From assembly GCF_001422725.1 (NCBI RefSeq), contig NZ_LMMA01000032.1:186001-250000 (forward strand): 64,000 nt of DNA. The letters run 5' to 3'. Position numbers and translations under genes: made by a program. Below, piece by piece: positions 7,780-17,765 of this stretch (position 1 is its first letter; each line of letters begins with the position of its first letter). Below the pieces are notes generated by a model. It worked only from the letters and a program-made list of their open reading frames with translations. It made no database searches and was not told the origin of the DNA. This DNA is from Flavobacterium sp. Leaf82. GTDB lineage: Bacteria; Bacteroidota; Bacteroidia; Flavobacteriales; Flavobacteriaceae.

Positions 7780-9549
7780 ATGACACCACCAACAATAATT
7801 TTTGGAATAGATTCTAAAAAAATAAGTCACTTTACCAGTATTGAGTTGGTACAAGTAATAAATGACCATCACCGATTTGAAATTCTTGTTCCGCATGCTG
7901 CAGTTGAGAGCCCTTTGGCATATACCCTCGAAAATGCACAGGCATGGTTAGGGAAGGTAGTGCACATTGTGCTGGACGACAAAAATGATTTTCTGGGAGT
8001 TGTTACCAATATTGATTTTGATCAGGAAATGGGCCATTCAGGAAATCAAATTATAGTGTCAGGTTATTCTAAGACCATATTATTAGAGTCTGGTGAAAAG
8101 TTACATTCCTGGGAAGAACTACCCTTAAAAGATATTGTAAAAGAAGTTGTAAAAAATGGGGCAGGAGAACAATTACAAAACGAAATAAATCCTGAATATA
8201 CCAGTAAAATGGATTATCAGAATCAATATCTCGAAACAGACTTTCAGTTTATTCAACGATTGGCAAAGCAATTTAACGAATGGCTGTATTATGATGGCGA
8301 AAAGTTAATCTTTGGTAAACCTAAAAGCTTTGATAGCCCTATATCGTTAACCTATAATAGTGATATTTCTAAACTAAAAATATCTGTACAGGCAGTGCCC
8401 AATAAATTTAGTGCTTTTACATACAATGAAAGTGCTGATAAACGTTACACTGCAAAATCAAAAGATACTGTAGGAGGTTTGCCAAAATTAGGCAACGAAG
8501 CATTTGCGAGTTCTAAAGAAGTATTTGCCACGCCTGCTTACACACATGGTATAGTAAGTACCGGTGACGATTTGGTTTTAGAATCCTTCTTAAAAAAGAA
8601 ACAGGAAAGTGCTGCTGCCGATACTAATTTTGTTTCAGCAACAACAAAAAATTCAAAATTAAGGATAGGAAGTATTGTTACCATACAATCAAGTATTTTA
8701 GAAAATAAAAGTTTAATTACACAAGAAGTAGGTTCTTTTATCATTACCGAAATTAGTCATTATGCTACACATTTAGGGGAGTATGAAAATAATTTCAGAG
8801 CCATACCTTCAAAAGTATTGAGTTTGCCGGAACCGGATGTTGCTTATCCAATTGCTCAAACACAACAAGCTGTAGTAGAAAGTAATACAGATCCTCAGAA
8901 TAAAGGACGAATCAGAGTTCAGATGCTTTGGCAACAAGGTACCCAGATGAAAACTGCCTGGTTGCGCGTCATGACTCCTGATGCAGGTAGTAGTGATAAA
9001 GTAGGAACCAATCGAGGAATGGTGTTTATTCCGGATGTTGGAGATCATGTTATGGTACACTTTCGTTATGGTGATCCTAACAGGCCTTTTATTTTAGGTA
9101 GTGTTTTTCATGGTAAAAGCGGCGGCGGCGGCGGAAAAGACAATAACAAAAGAAGCTTTGCTACAAGAGGGGGAACTTCACTTATTCTGGACGAAGAAAA
9201 AAACACCTTTACAGCTACAGATCCCAGCGGCAATATGATAATGCTTAACGGAGACGGAACAATGACTATTTATGCACCAAATAAGGTCGATATACAATCA
9301 AAAGAAATAAACCTTATTGCAGATGAAAAAGTAAGCATTAGTGGAGTAAATGAAGTAAGTGTTGATAGTAAAAAAGTACTCGTTTCAGGTACAGATGAAG
9401 TAACGGTGAAAAGTGATACACAAATTACAGATGAAGCGCCAAGTATTAATATAAAAGGTAAAAATACCATTTTAGCAGAAGGAACAGTCGTTGATATAGA
9501 TGGCAAAACAATGACTAATGTCAAAGGTGGAGTTGTAAATTTAAATTAA
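7780..9549 (+). CDS. vgrG: Type VI secretion spike protein VgrG (TssI)
   Basis: The 589-residue protein has the gp27-like part (to about residue 350) followed by the gp5 OB-fold segment (NKGRIRVQMLWQQG, then GDHVMVHFRYGDPNRPFILG). A Gly-rich linker near residue 450 leads into the beta-helix needle, with repeated short units such as DIQSKEINLIADEKVSISG. It ends soon after the needle, so no C-terminal effector domain is fused. VgrG trimers cap the Hcp tube and carry PAAR-tipped effectors. The genes behind it (adaptor candidate, then PAAR-Rhs) are the usual cargo order. It starts 30 bases after the glucosaminidase lipoprotein gene and is probably in the same transcript. Confidence 0.93.
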   Translation: MTPPTIIFGIDSKKISHFTSIELVQVINDHHRFEILVPHAAVESPLAYTLENAQAWLGKVVHIVLDDKNDFLGVVTNIDFDQEMGHSGNQIIVSGYSKTILLESGEKLHSWEELPLKDIVKEVVKNGAGEQLQNEINPEYTSKMDYQNQYLETDFQFIQRLAKQFNEWLYYDGEKLIFGKPKSFDSPISLTYNSDISKLKISVQAVPNKFSAFTYNESADKRYTAKSKDTVGGLPKLGNEAFASSKEVFATPAYTHGIVSTGDDLVLESFLKKKQESAAADTNFVSATTKNSKLRIGSIVTIQSSILENKSLITQEVGSFIITEISHYATHLGEYENNFRAIPSKVLSLPEPDVAYPIAQTQQAVVESNTDPQNKGRIRVQMLWQQGTQMKTAWLRVMTPDAGSSDKVGTNRGMVFIPDVGDHVMVHFRYGDPNRPFILGSVFHGKSGGGGGKDNNKRSFATRGGTSLILDEEKNTFTATDPSGNMIMLNGDGTMTIYAPNKVDIQSKEINLIADEKVSISGVNEVSVDSKKVLVSGTDEVTVKSDTQITDEAPSINIKGKNTILAEGTVVDIDGKTMTNVKGGVVNLN

Positions 9550-9557
9550 AATCAAAA

Positions 9558-10907
9558 ATGAATAATGCTCATAATCCTATTGCTGTAAGGGTAGAAAACA
9601 TTCAGAAAATTTGGAATAAAACCAGAAAAGAGAAACCAAAAGCACAAATATTCAGCATGGTTTGTTCTACGGAAGATTTCCCTTTACTGGATGGTTTTAT
9701 TCGCTTAGAATCTTCTGCATATGGCAAATCAGAGGATTCGTTTGTTGCATTTATGATTGATTTTTATGATAAAAAAGATTTTTACATCACTATTATAGAA
9801 CAATGGATACTAACTTTTGATGAAGACCTGAAAAAAAATCCGGGTTGGAAATGGGAAGACTTTGAATTTTTTAAACAGGTATTACCTGAAATAGAGAAGC
9901 TAAACATCGAAAACCTTAAAGATTTCTATATTAAAATGCTGATAAGTTTTAAAAAGTTTGAGGCAAAAACCGACAACCTTTTAATCGTTAGTTTTTTAAT
10001 AAAAAAAGCCAGTGATCCTGATTTATTAATACAAAGCATAAAAGAGCTTGCAGTCTTATTACCGGAAAATATAGGATTCTTATTTCTGGATTATAAGGAA
10101 AGAAAATTATATAATAAACTAATTGATTCCGTAAAACAAAAAGGATTCATAATAGAAATCCCCAATCAGGAAATCAATAAAGCATATAAAGAAATAGCCA
10201 CGCAGGGAAATCCAAATGATCCACAAGTACGCTACAGAAAATGCCTGTTTGAAATTGGAGAAGCAGCAAAAGATAAAAAACAAGAGAAAGTAAAAAGACT
10301 AGGTAATGAACTTATCGATATTAGCAAGAGTACAGGAGAAACCAGTTTTTGGGCCTCATCCTTTCTTATATATGCCAGTTTTTTATTTCAGTTTAAAGAC
10401 GAAAAAGAACTTATCCACGAATTACTGGATAAAGGAATAAAAATAACGACACCTTTTTATAAAGATAAAGAGGATATTGCGGGCATCTTAATACAATTAT
10501 TATCCTATAAAGGATCACACTACAGCATTACCGGAAATTCGGATTTAGCCATACAATACTTTTTAAAGCAAGTAGCAATTGCTAAAGAAATAGGGCAGGA
10601 AATGCAAGTCATAAACGGTTATAATTATGCCTTATTACTAGCTGCAAAAAAACGTAATAGTCAATATACCGAAATTCTAAACGATGCTTTTGAATATGGC
10701 TATGCTTTAACAGATGAAAGCCTGAAAATAATAAATTTCACGTTTATAGCCAACAGCTATTTAGAAAACTATCCTAAAATAGAGTACGCAGAAAAAGAAG
10801 CTATTGCCAGAAGAATGGTAACCATTTTTGGAGAAAACTGGAAAGACAATCCAAAACAGATTGCAAAACAAATAGAGAAGGAATATCAATTAAGCAACAC
10901 CTATTAA
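9558..10907 (+). CDS. Helical-repeat protein, candidate adaptor or chaperone for the Rhs effector
   Basis: The 449-residue protein begins eight bases after vgrG and ends two bases before rhs. It has no signal peptide. The first 210 residues are mixed, with WKWEDFEFFKQVLPEIEKL and a KGFIIEIPNQEINKAY segment. The last 230 look like TPR-type helical repeats, for example SHYSITGNSDLAIQYFLKQ and AIAKEIGQEMQVINGYNYAL. T6SS effectors often need an adaptor encoded between vgrG and the effector (DUF4123, DUF1795/EagR and DUF2169 in Proteobacteria). This protein occupies that slot but resembles none of them, so the role is inferred from position. Confidence 0.6.
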   Translation: MNNAHNPIAVRVENIQKIWNKTRKEKPKAQIFSMVCSTEDFPLLDGFIRLESSAYGKSEDSFVAFMIDFYDKKDFYITIIEQWILTFDEDLKKNPGWKWEDFEFFKQVLPEIEKLNIENLKDFYIKMLISFKKFEAKTDNLLIVSFLIKKASDPDLLIQSIKELAVLLPENIGFLFLDYKERKLYNKLIDSVKQKGFIIEIPNQEINKAYKEIATQGNPNDPQVRYRKCLFEIGEAAKDKKQEKVKRLGNELIDISKSTGETSFWASSFLIYASFLFQFKDEKELIHELLDKGIKITTPFYKDKEDIAGILIQLLSYKGSHYSITGNSDLAIQYFLKQVAIAKEIGQEMQVINGYNYALLLAAKKRNSQYTEILNDAFEYGYALTDESLKIINFTFIANSYLENYPKIEYAEKEAIARRMVTIFGENWKDNPKQIAKQIEKEYQLSNTY

Positions 10908-10909
10908 TT

Positions 10910-13900
10910 ATGTTATTGACCGATAATCATTTGACTATGGTCGTGGGTATAGATATCCATTTTACCACCTTACCGCCCTTTAATCCGTTTCATCCTTATA
11001 TAGGTATTGTTATTGATCCAGCTGATTATATTCCGTTTTTGGGCACCAGCGTGCACGTAAATGGTTTTAAAAGAGGGAATTCAGACACCGGCGGAATTAT
11101 AATTCCACTGGTACACATTCCGCTTTTTACACCGCCTTGGCTTATGACCCCAATTATAGGTCATGAAAGCATGAATTTTTTTGCGTCCCAGACCGTTTTC
11201 TCAGACAGTACCAGAATGAGTCCCAAAGGACACATGCTGATGACTTGTAATGATATTGGGATTCCGTTATCGATGTCCATTGGTAAAACCAAAATAGGCA
11301 AGAAAATGTTACCGTTTGCCCCAACCCTTTTTGCCCCAACTTCATTTTCCTTGCCTATTCCTACCGGAAAACCCGTAATGGTTGGAGGTCCATATCCGCC
11401 AGATTGGGGAGGTATGCTAACCGGATTACTCGCCAGTATAGGATTTAGTACCCTGATGAAATATGGAAAAAAAGCATTCAATAAATTACTAAAAGGATCT
11501 GTTGGTCCAAACTGGCTTAGTAAATTGTTGTGTAAAGCAGGTTTTGAACCCGTAAACCTTATTAACGGAGCCGTGATATACGAAGGCAGTGATTTTGATA
11601 TCGCCAGCCCCATCACACTTAACTGGGAGCGTCGCTGGTACTCAGATTCACAATATGTAGGTTGGCTGGGTCATGGCGTACATTGTTCATATGATAGGGC
11701 TGTAGAGTTATATCCGGAAGATGATGCCCTGGGACTTCGCATGGACGATGGACGAATCGTGGCTTTTCCTGCCCTGATGCCAGAGGAAGAATTTTACCTG
11801 CGTCAGGAAAAAACAACCCTGAAAAGAACCGAAGACGGATATCAGGCTTACGATCATAAAAGCAGGCTTTTTTATGATTTCACCCTTTTTAACGGTAAAA
11901 AATACCAGCTTACAAAAATATCCAATCATGACGGAATAGCCATAGTTTTTAAATTTACAGGTTATACCCTCAGCAGCATTATCGATGCCGCGGGCAGAAC
12001 TATAGAAGTAAATACCAAAGACGGATTTATACACAATTTAGAATTGGTAGGTCCTGAACAGAACGAACTTTTGATCATGTATCATTATGACGAAGATCAG
12101 AACATGACCGCCATTATAGATGCTTTAGGCAAGCCAACGGTGATTGAATACGAAAACCACCTGATGGTAAAAAAAACAGATCGTAATGGTCAGGCTTTTT
12201 ATTGGGAATATGACTCAGAAAACCGTTGTGTACATACTTGGGGCGATGGAGGCTGGCAAGAAGGCTGGATCGAATACCATACTTATGAAGGTTATAATCT
12301 GGTAACAGATGCCAACGGAGCCGTAACCACCTATTATTATGAACCAAGCCAGCTCATAACACAGGTAAAAGATCCTATGGGCAACAGTGTATTTTATGAC
12401 TATACTGAGTTTATGGAACTGTATCGCGAGATCGATCAGGAAGGATGCATTCTGGGCTTTAATTATGATGACAAGGGCAATAAAATAAGCACTACTTATC
12501 CTGATGGTACCGAGGAAATGATGCTTTATGATGACGAAAACCGCCCATCGATTGGCATAGATCCTGAAGGACATAAAACCATCTATTTATACAAAGACCA
12601 AAAGCCACACCAGCTTAAAACCATTATAGCGCCTGATAAAACCAGTACGCATTTTACTTATTATGCAAACGGATTACTGGCGAGTGTTGCTAAAAATAAG
12701 AACGAACTAGAACTGGTTTACGATCAGCAATATAACCTGATAGAATGGCGCGAGAACGATCAAAAACTAAAATCATGGGACTATGACCATCGAGGACGTG
12801 TGAAGGCGATATATACGCCAATGCAAATGGCAGATTATTTTAGTTATGATGCGCTTGACAGGGTACAGAAAATCATCGAGAAAGACAGCAATATTATAGA
12901 ATTTGATTATGATAATTATGATGAAGTAATCGCTTTAAAAGACAATAAAAACAACATTAAGTTTACGTATACCCCATTAGGAAGCCTTTCATCAAGAGAA
13001 CAAAACGGCGTAAAAGTTCGTTTTGACTACGATAAGATGGAACAGCTCGTAGGGATTAAAAACGAAGACCACGAAGCCTATTATTTTACCAGAAACAAAG
13101 CCGGATACGTTATAAAAGAAACAGCTTTTGACGGTATCGTAAAAAAATACAACCGCAACCTTGCCGGCGAAGTTACCCGAATAGACCACGGAGGCGGAAA
13201 ATATACAGATTATGAGCAGGATGCCTTAGGGCGGATTACCAGAGCCGACTATCATGACGGCACCTGGGAAATCTATACCTATAACAAAAACGGACAGCTG
13301 GTAGAAGCTACCAACCAAAACGTAAGCATTTATCTGGAGCGTGATGCCGTTGGACGTGTAATAAAGGAAACCCAAAAACAACAGCTCGATGCCAACGAAA
13401 ATGGTATAACGATTACCTCAACTTACAATAATTTAGGGCAACGTACCAATATAAGCAGTGGTCTTGGGGCTGATATCAATACGCATTATAACCAGAAAGG
13501 ACAACTGGAACGTATAGAAGCCCAGAGTCACGAACTTAAGGAACAGCACAAGACTTGGGAAACCACACTGAAACGAGATGAGCTAGGACGTGAAATAGAG
13601 CGTTTTGCCACAGGCGGACTACACATAAAGACAAGTTATAACAACAACGGGAAACAAAAAGAGCAGGAAGTATTTGCTAATGGTAAACGCACAGGATCCC
13701 GCTTTTATAATTGGGATACCAACCAGCAATTGCGAAGCGCGGTGAACCAAATGACCCAAAGCTTGACCTATTTTGATTATGATGACTTTGGCAATCTTGC
13801 CAAAGCCAGCTATGACGGAAAAGAGGAGTTGTACAAAACGCCTGATGCGGTAGGTAATTTATACAAAACCCCGGACCGTAGTGATCGTAAATACGGTAAA

Positions 13901-15091
13901 GGCGGTAAACTGCTCAAAGACGAAAAATACTATTACAAATACGACAAACAGGGGAATCTGGTACACAAAAGCTCGCGTGATATTACCAAACCGCTAGTTT
14001 TTGAAAAACCAACCAATTTTTTTGATAAACTTATAGGCAACAAAGCCGAAGAAACAAGTTTACAAGACGAGCACGAACAGTGGCAGCAAGGTGATACCGC
14101 CTATACCTGGCTTGCTAACGGAATGCTTAAAAGCGTAACTAACCCTGATGGGAAAGTAGTAAGTTTTGAATATGATGCTCTGGGAAGACGTACCGCAAAA
14201 ATTGCAAACAAAGAAATTTTTAGGTACTTTTGGGATGAGAACGTTCTTATTCATGAGTGGAAGTATGATCTAAATGAGAGACCGAAACTTATCATTGATG
14301 GTGATAATGTGGTTTATGATAAACGGGAGCCAATTGAAAATTTAGTTAATTGGATTTATAAGGAAAATACTTTTGTACCTATTGCTAAAATTATAGGAGA
14401 CATAAGATATAGTATTATTAACGATTATCTTGGTCGTCCAATACAAAGTTATGATGATAAAGGAAACTTAGTTTGGGAAACCGATTATGATATCTATGGA
14501 GGTTTAAGAAATCTAAAAGGAGATAAATCATTCCTTCCTTTTAGACAACTTGGTCAATATGAAGATGTAGAGACAGGCTTGTATTATAATCGATTCCGCT
14601 ATTATGATCCTGAGACTGGGCTCTATTTATCTCAAGACCCGATTGGACTTTTAGGAGGAAATGTACTTTATGGATACGTTAAAAACTCAAATATAGAAAT
14701 TGATAAATTTGGATGGTATTCAGATTTGTTAGATACAGGAATGGGGCATCATATAATGCCTAGGTCAGTTGCCAATAAATTAGGTATAACTGATTTAGCT
14801 CAAACTGACTCTATTGCTTGGTATCCTAATGATGGAGCAAATACTGCTGATCTGCATGGTCAAATGCATACAAATCTTATAAATGAAGGAGTACCTTATC
14901 ACGGTTCCAAATTTACTGGAACAGCTGATGATTTTTTTGATAAAGGAGCAAAAGCTTATAAAGATATTGATACAAAAGGGTTTTTGAAAATACCTGGAAC
15001 AAAAGAAAAATTATTTAAGAATTTAACTCCTGCAGAAGCATTGGCAAAATTGAAAGAACTATTTGAAGCAAATAAAATACCTTGTAAATAA
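10910..15091 (+). CDS. PAAR-Rhs polymorphic toxin with C-terminal HNH (GHH/AHH-like) nuclease tip
   Basis: The protein has 1393 residues. The first 150 are a PAAR-like tip with hydrophobic membrane-active-looking stretches. A DUF6531-like segment (near 215-290) and about twenty RHS/YD repeats follow. The core closes with GLYYNRFRYYDPETGLYLSQ and DPIGLLGG (about 1223-1255). The variable tip starts near residue 1265. It has GHH (His1280-His1281) with IMPRS, then a Leu-His-Gly-Gln-Met-His cluster (His1316, His1320), the pattern of treble-clef HNH nucleases of the GHH/AHH type, so the target is probably nucleic acid. The last residues are IPCK and the final Cys is the only cysteine of the tip. 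Base composition drops visibly near 14,220, where similarity to the downstream tips begins. Its immunity candidate follows 16 bases later. Confidence 0.9.
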   Translation: MLLTDNHLTMVVGIDIHFTTLPPFNPFHPYIGIVIDPADYIPFLGTSVHVNGFKRGNSDTGGIIIPLVHIPLFTPPWLMTPIIGHESMNFFASQTVFSDSTRMSPKGHMLMTCNDIGIPLSMSIGKTKIGKKMLPFAPTLFAPTSFSLPIPTGKPVMVGGPYPPDWGGMLTGLLASIGFSTLMKYGKKAFNKLLKGSVGPNWLSKLLCKAGFEPVNLINGAVIYEGSDFDIASPITLNWERRWYSDSQYVGWLGHGVHCSYDRAVELYPEDDALGLRMDDGRIVAFPALMPEEEFYLRQEKTTLKRTEDGYQAYDHKSRLFYDFTLFNGKKYQLTKISNHDGIAIVFKFTGYTLSSIIDAAGRTIEVNTKDGFIHNLELVGPEQNELLIMYHYDEDQNMTAIIDALGKPTVIEYENHLMVKKTDRNGQAFYWEYDSENRCVHTWGDGGWQEGWIEYHTYEGYNLVTDANGAVTTYYYEPSQLITQVKDPMGNSVFYDYTEFMELYREIDQEGCILGFNYDDKGNKISTTYPDGTEEMMLYDDENRPSIGIDPEGHKTIYLYKDQKPHQLKTIIAPDKTSTHFTYYANGLLASVAKNKNELELVYDQQYNLIEWRENDQKLKSWDYDHRGRVKAIYTPMQMADYFSYDALDRVQKIIEKDSNIIEFDYDNYDEVIALKDNKNNIKFTYTPLGSLSSREQNGVKVRFDYDKMEQLVGIKNEDHEAYYFTRNKAGYVIKETAFDGIVKKYNRNLAGEVTRIDHGGGKYTDYEQDALGRITRADYHDGTWEIYTYNKNGQLVEATNQNVSIYLERDAVGRVIKETQKQQLDANENGITITSTYNNLGQRTNISSGLGADINTHYNQKGQLERIEAQSHELKEQHKTWETTLKRDELGREIERFATGGLHIKTSYNNNGKQKEQEVFANGKRTGSRFYNWDTNQQLRSAVNQMTQSLTYFDYDDFGNLAKASYDGKEELYKTPDAVGNLYKTPDRSDRKYGKGGKLLKDEKYYYKYDKQGNLVHKSSRDITKPLVFEKPTNFFDKLIGNKAEETSLQDEHEQWQQGDTAYTWLANGMLKSVTNPDGKVVSFEYDALGRRTAKIANKEIFRYFWDENVLIHEWKYDLNERPKLIIDGDNVVYDKREPIENLVNWIYKENTFVPIAKIIGDIRYSIINDYLGRPIQSYDDKGNLVWETDYDIYGGLRNLKGDKSFLPFRQLGQYEDVETGLYYNRFRYYDPETGLYLSQDPIGLLGGNVLYGYVKNSNIEIDKFGWYSDLLDTGMGHHIMPRSVANKLGITDLAQTDSIAWYPNDGANTADLHGQMHTNLINEGVPYHGSKFTGTADDFFDKGAKAYKDIDTKGFLKIPGTKEKLFKNLTPAEALAKLKELFEANKIPCK
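14218..14715 (+). repeat. Parent copy of the repeated rhs 3' segment
   Basis: This part of rhs (from FRYFWDENV to the DPIGL...KFGW junction) is repeated, diverged and progressively shorter, at 15,872, 17,446 and 19,220. A stretch near 14,480-14,530 is almost identical in the first three copies. It is the likely homology for swapping toxin tips. Confidence 0.85.
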
Positions 15092-15107
15092 TATAATAAA
15101 TTTAGTA

Positions 15108-15701
15108 ATGATAGAGAAAAAATTAGATGTGTCAAATTATGGCATTTATTTATTATCAGTTGATAAGTTAACAGATTTCTTAAAAGAAAATAAAATAAAG
15201 ACAAAAAAAATATTAGAGTTTTTTCAGAAGAATCACGAGTTGTATTTAAAATCCTTAGAAGATGGTGTTTGGTTACCCATTTTGCCAATAGACTCAATAG
15301 AGTATATAATTAAAGTTGGTGAAAATGAAAATTTCGACAATAGTTGGGATAGAGTTTTTAAGATTGATGGATTTAATTTAGAAATAGGTAATGATAATTC
15401 TTTTTGGGTTGGTTCAACAGGAAATCTTCTAACATTTGAAATTAATGATTATTTAGACAATTCTAAAAAATTTAATTCCTATCAAACACTAGATGGGGAA
15501 GTTTTATATGATTCATTTAAATTTAATTTAGGAAGTGGCAAATATTTAGTCAATGTAATAGGTTATAAAAGAAAAAAATTCATTGAATATCCAGAAGCAA
15601 ATTATGGTTACTCATTTGAATTTCAAAAAATAGAGGAATTTAATGGATACTTAGATCCTAGAGAAGATGATAAATATCTATTTAATATATCAAAGTATTA
15701 A
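15108..15701 (+). CDS. Probable immunity protein for the HNH-type Rhs tip
   Basis: The ATG at 15108 gives 197 residues and starts 16 bases after the rhs stop. A frame open from 15063 would overlap rhs and is not needed. The protein is acidic, with no signal peptide or membrane span, and holds motifs such as DNSFWVGSTGNLLTFEI. I do not recognise the family. It is followed by a terminator, so rhs and this gene form one closed unit. Cytoplasmic location is what a nuclease inhibitor needs. Confidence 0.65.
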   Translation: MIEKKLDVSNYGIYLLSVDKLTDFLKENKIKTKKILEFFQKNHELYLKSLEDGVWLPILPIDSIEYIIKVGENENFDNSWDRVFKIDGFNLEIGNDNSFWVGSTGNLLTFEINDYLDNSKKFNSYQTLDGEVLYDSFKFNLGSGKYLVNVIGYKRKKFIEYPEANYGYSFEFQKIEEFNGYLDPREDDKYLFNISKY

Positions 15702-15724
15702 ATTTAGATTATAAATAAAAAGCT

Positions 15725-15752
15725 AAAAAGCAGAGAATATTCTCTGCTTTTT
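15725..15752 (+). terminator. Terminator closing the full-length rhs-immunity unit
   Basis: A perfect 12-bp stem (15725-15736 with 15741-15752) and a 4-base loop sit 23 bases after the immunity stop and end in a T run. It separates the first silent tip from rhs transcription. Confidence 0.85.
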
Positions 15753-15871
15753 ATTTTAATAGAGCTTCAAAATACTTAAAATAAAAAGATATTAAAAATT
15801 CTTCGTTTTCAGATTAAAATTGTAATATTTATACTATTTTTTTAAATGCTTTATAGAAATAAATCATTATG

Positions 15872-16345
15872 TTTGAGAAGTAATGTTCTTTTTCACTAAT
15901 GGAAGTATAATCTAAAAGAGAGACCAAAACTTGTCGTTAATGGTGATGATTTGGTTTATGATAAACCAGAGCCAATTAAGAATTTGATTACCTGGGTTTA
16001 TGAGGGAGGTTCTTTTGTACCAAGTGCTAAAATAATTGGTGAGCATAAATTTAGTATCATTAATGATTATATTGGTCGCCCTATCCAAGTTTATAATGAA
16101 GTTGGAGATGTTGTTTGGGAAACTGATTACGATATTTATGGAGGTTTAAGAAATCTAAAAGGCGATAAATCATTTATTCCATTTAGACAGCTTGGGCAAT
16201 ATGAAGATGTAGAGACAGGATTATATTATAATAGACATCGTTATTACAATCCTGAGAGTGGTGGGTATATAAGCCAAGACCCTATAGGACTATTAGGAGG
16301 TAGTGCATCTTACAAATATGTTCATGATTGTAATAATTGTGTTGA
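15872..16345 (+). repeat. First displaced copy of the rhs 3' segment
   Basis: Aligns to the parent from about 14,230 to the DPIGLLGG-Y-YV-FGL junction. Near its left edge there is a one-base deletion, and a TAA (15897-15899) stands where the parent has Glu in VLIHEW. Confidence 0.8.
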
Positions 16346-16778
16346 TATATTTGGATTAAATCCTGTTATTTTTAGTGAAGAATTATCCAAAATTGCTCAA
16401 GAAGCTCACAATGTATTATTAGAACCAGGAAAATCTCCTAGAGGATTCAATAATAGTACCGTTTCTGTAGCAAAAGTTGATGTCAATGGAGTTTCTACTT
16501 TGTATGCTTCAGGCAATGGTGCAAGTTTATCACCTGCACAAAGAACTAAATTAGTAGAACTAGGTGTTCCTGAAGAAAATATTTTTAGTGGTAAAAGATT
16601 TAAAGAAATTATTGATGGAGATACGGGAACTTTAACCAAACTTTCAAATCATGCTGAAAGAGTTATTGAGAGAAATATACCTAAAGATGCGTCAATTAAG
16701 GAATGGGGTATATCTTGGGCATCTAAACAGAAAAATGAAATGTGTAATAATTGTAAAACCCATTTTGGGTGTAAATAG
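15951..16778 (+). CDS. Orphan Rhs tip 2: rhs core end plus YwqJ-like deaminase toxin
   Basis: The frame is open from 15,900, just after an in-frame TAA. The first possible start is TTG at 15,951, giving 275 residues. Residues 1-125 repeat the end of the Rhs core (GLYYNRHRYYNPESGGYISQ, DPIGLLGG, CVDIFGL). The remaining 150 form a toxin domain with SGNGASLSPAQRTKLVELG, an H-A-E motif (His codon 16650-16652) and C-N-N-C near the end (16743-16754). This is the zinc-binding pattern of deaminase-fold toxins such as YwqJ. It lacks the PAAR and cage, so it is probably silent unless recombined into the full rhs. It ends FGCK. Confidence 0.8.
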   Translation: MVYDKPEPIKNLITWVYEGGSFVPSAKIIGEHKFSIINDYIGRPIQVYNEVGDVVWETDYDIYGGLRNLKGDKSFIPFRQLGQYEDVETGLYYNRHRYYNPESGGYISQDPIGLLGGSASYKYVHDCNNCVDIFGLNPVIFSEELSKIAQEAHNVLLEPGKSPRGFNNSTVSVAKVDVNGVSTLYASGNGASLSPAQRTKLVELGVPEENIFSGKRFKEIIDGDTGTLTKLSNHAERVIERNIPKDASIKEWGISWASKQKNEMCNNCKTHFGCK

Positions 16779-16787
16779 AAATTTAAA

Positions 16788-17327
16788 ATGAAACATCAAG
16801 AATATATATTATTTGTAAAAGAAAAAGTATCACTATTAAATCAAGATAATCTTTTATTTTGGGACTTATGGTGCTTGAATTATGTATTTGAAAAAATAAA
16901 AAATAAAAGCTATCCTTTTTATACTTATATTGAAAAGAGTTATAAATTATTATGGGATTATAATGATAAAATAAATAATAATTTAGATGATATATTGAAT
17001 GATGAAAGTATAGATAGTATTATGAATTTTGATAATGACGATTTTGATAATTTAGATGAATTTGATGTTGAAGAAAAAGCTATTCAAGAAATGATAGTTG
17101 GTTTAGAAAGTATCATATTAAATTTTAAAGAGAGTTTAAAATTAGTTTATAATGCATATGAGAATCCTATAAATGTAATTGATGTAGAAATAGATGGGAT
17201 TTTAATTTCTAAAGAAAATGAAAATGAAATTTATTTAAATGAAACTAATTCACAAATGAGTCTGTTGGAAGATTTAAGTAGTAATGTTAGAAATTATACT
17301 TTTATAAATAGAAATATATATAGATAA
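16788..17327 (+). CDS. Probable immunity protein for the YwqJ-like deaminase tip
   Basis: The 179-residue protein starts nine bases after tip 2. It is very acidic, with a central Asp/Asn-rich stretch (near residues 60-95), and has no signal peptide or membrane segment. A family was not recognised. It ends 77 bases before a strong terminator, closing the tip 2 unit. Immunity role is inferred from position and acidic character. Confidence 0.6.
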   Translation: MKHQEYILFVKEKVSLLNQDNLLFWDLWCLNYVFEKIKNKSYPFYTYIEKSYKLLWDYNDKINNNLDDILNDESIDSIMNFDNDDFDNLDEFDVEEKAIQEMIVGLESIILNFKESLKLVYNAYENPINVIDVEIDGILISKENENEIYLNETNSQMSLLEDLSSNVRNYTFINRNIYR

Positions 17328-17403
17328 TTAAAATCAATCAGACTTTAATACTTTTCCACTAGCATAAGTTTTTAGTTTACAAACATAAAGCAATATAAAA
17401 TGA

Positions 17404-17430
17404 CAAAACCCGCTAAATTAGCGGGTTTTG
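17404..17430 (+). terminator. Terminator after tip 2 unit
   Basis: A perfect 12-bp stem (17404-17415 with 17419-17430) and a 3-base loop, GC-rich at its centre, ends in a T-rich tail. It separates tip 2 from tip 3. Confidence 0.88.
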
Positions 17431-17445
17431 TTTGAGTAGTTGTTT

Positions 17446-17765
17446 GAAAAGTTTAGTTTTATAAAACGATTATATATTTAGATGAGTACAAGCTTATAAT
17501 GAGAAAGGCGATGTAATTGGGGAAACTGATTATGATATCTATGGAGGTTTAAGAAATCTAAAAGGAGATAGAGATTTTATTCCATTTAGACAGCTTGGTC
17601 AATATGAAGATTTAGAGACAGGTTTGTACTATAATAGGTTCAGGTACTATAATCCTGATTCAGGACTGTACTTATCCCAAGACCCGATTAGGCTTGATGG
17701 AGGTAATGCATTTTATGCATATGTACATAATTGTAATAGTTGGGTGGATATATTTGGTTTACACG
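17446..17765 (+). repeat. Second displaced copy of the rhs 3' segment
   Basis: Aligns to the parent from about 14,405. The left edge has a one-base insertion, and a TGA (17483-17485) replaces the Pro codon of LGRPIQSY. Confidence 0.8.

Noticed and set aside
11161..12574. Several antisense frames of 60-150 codons inside rhs
   Set aside because: They arise from the strong codon bias and YD repeats of the rhs coding strand and match nothing.
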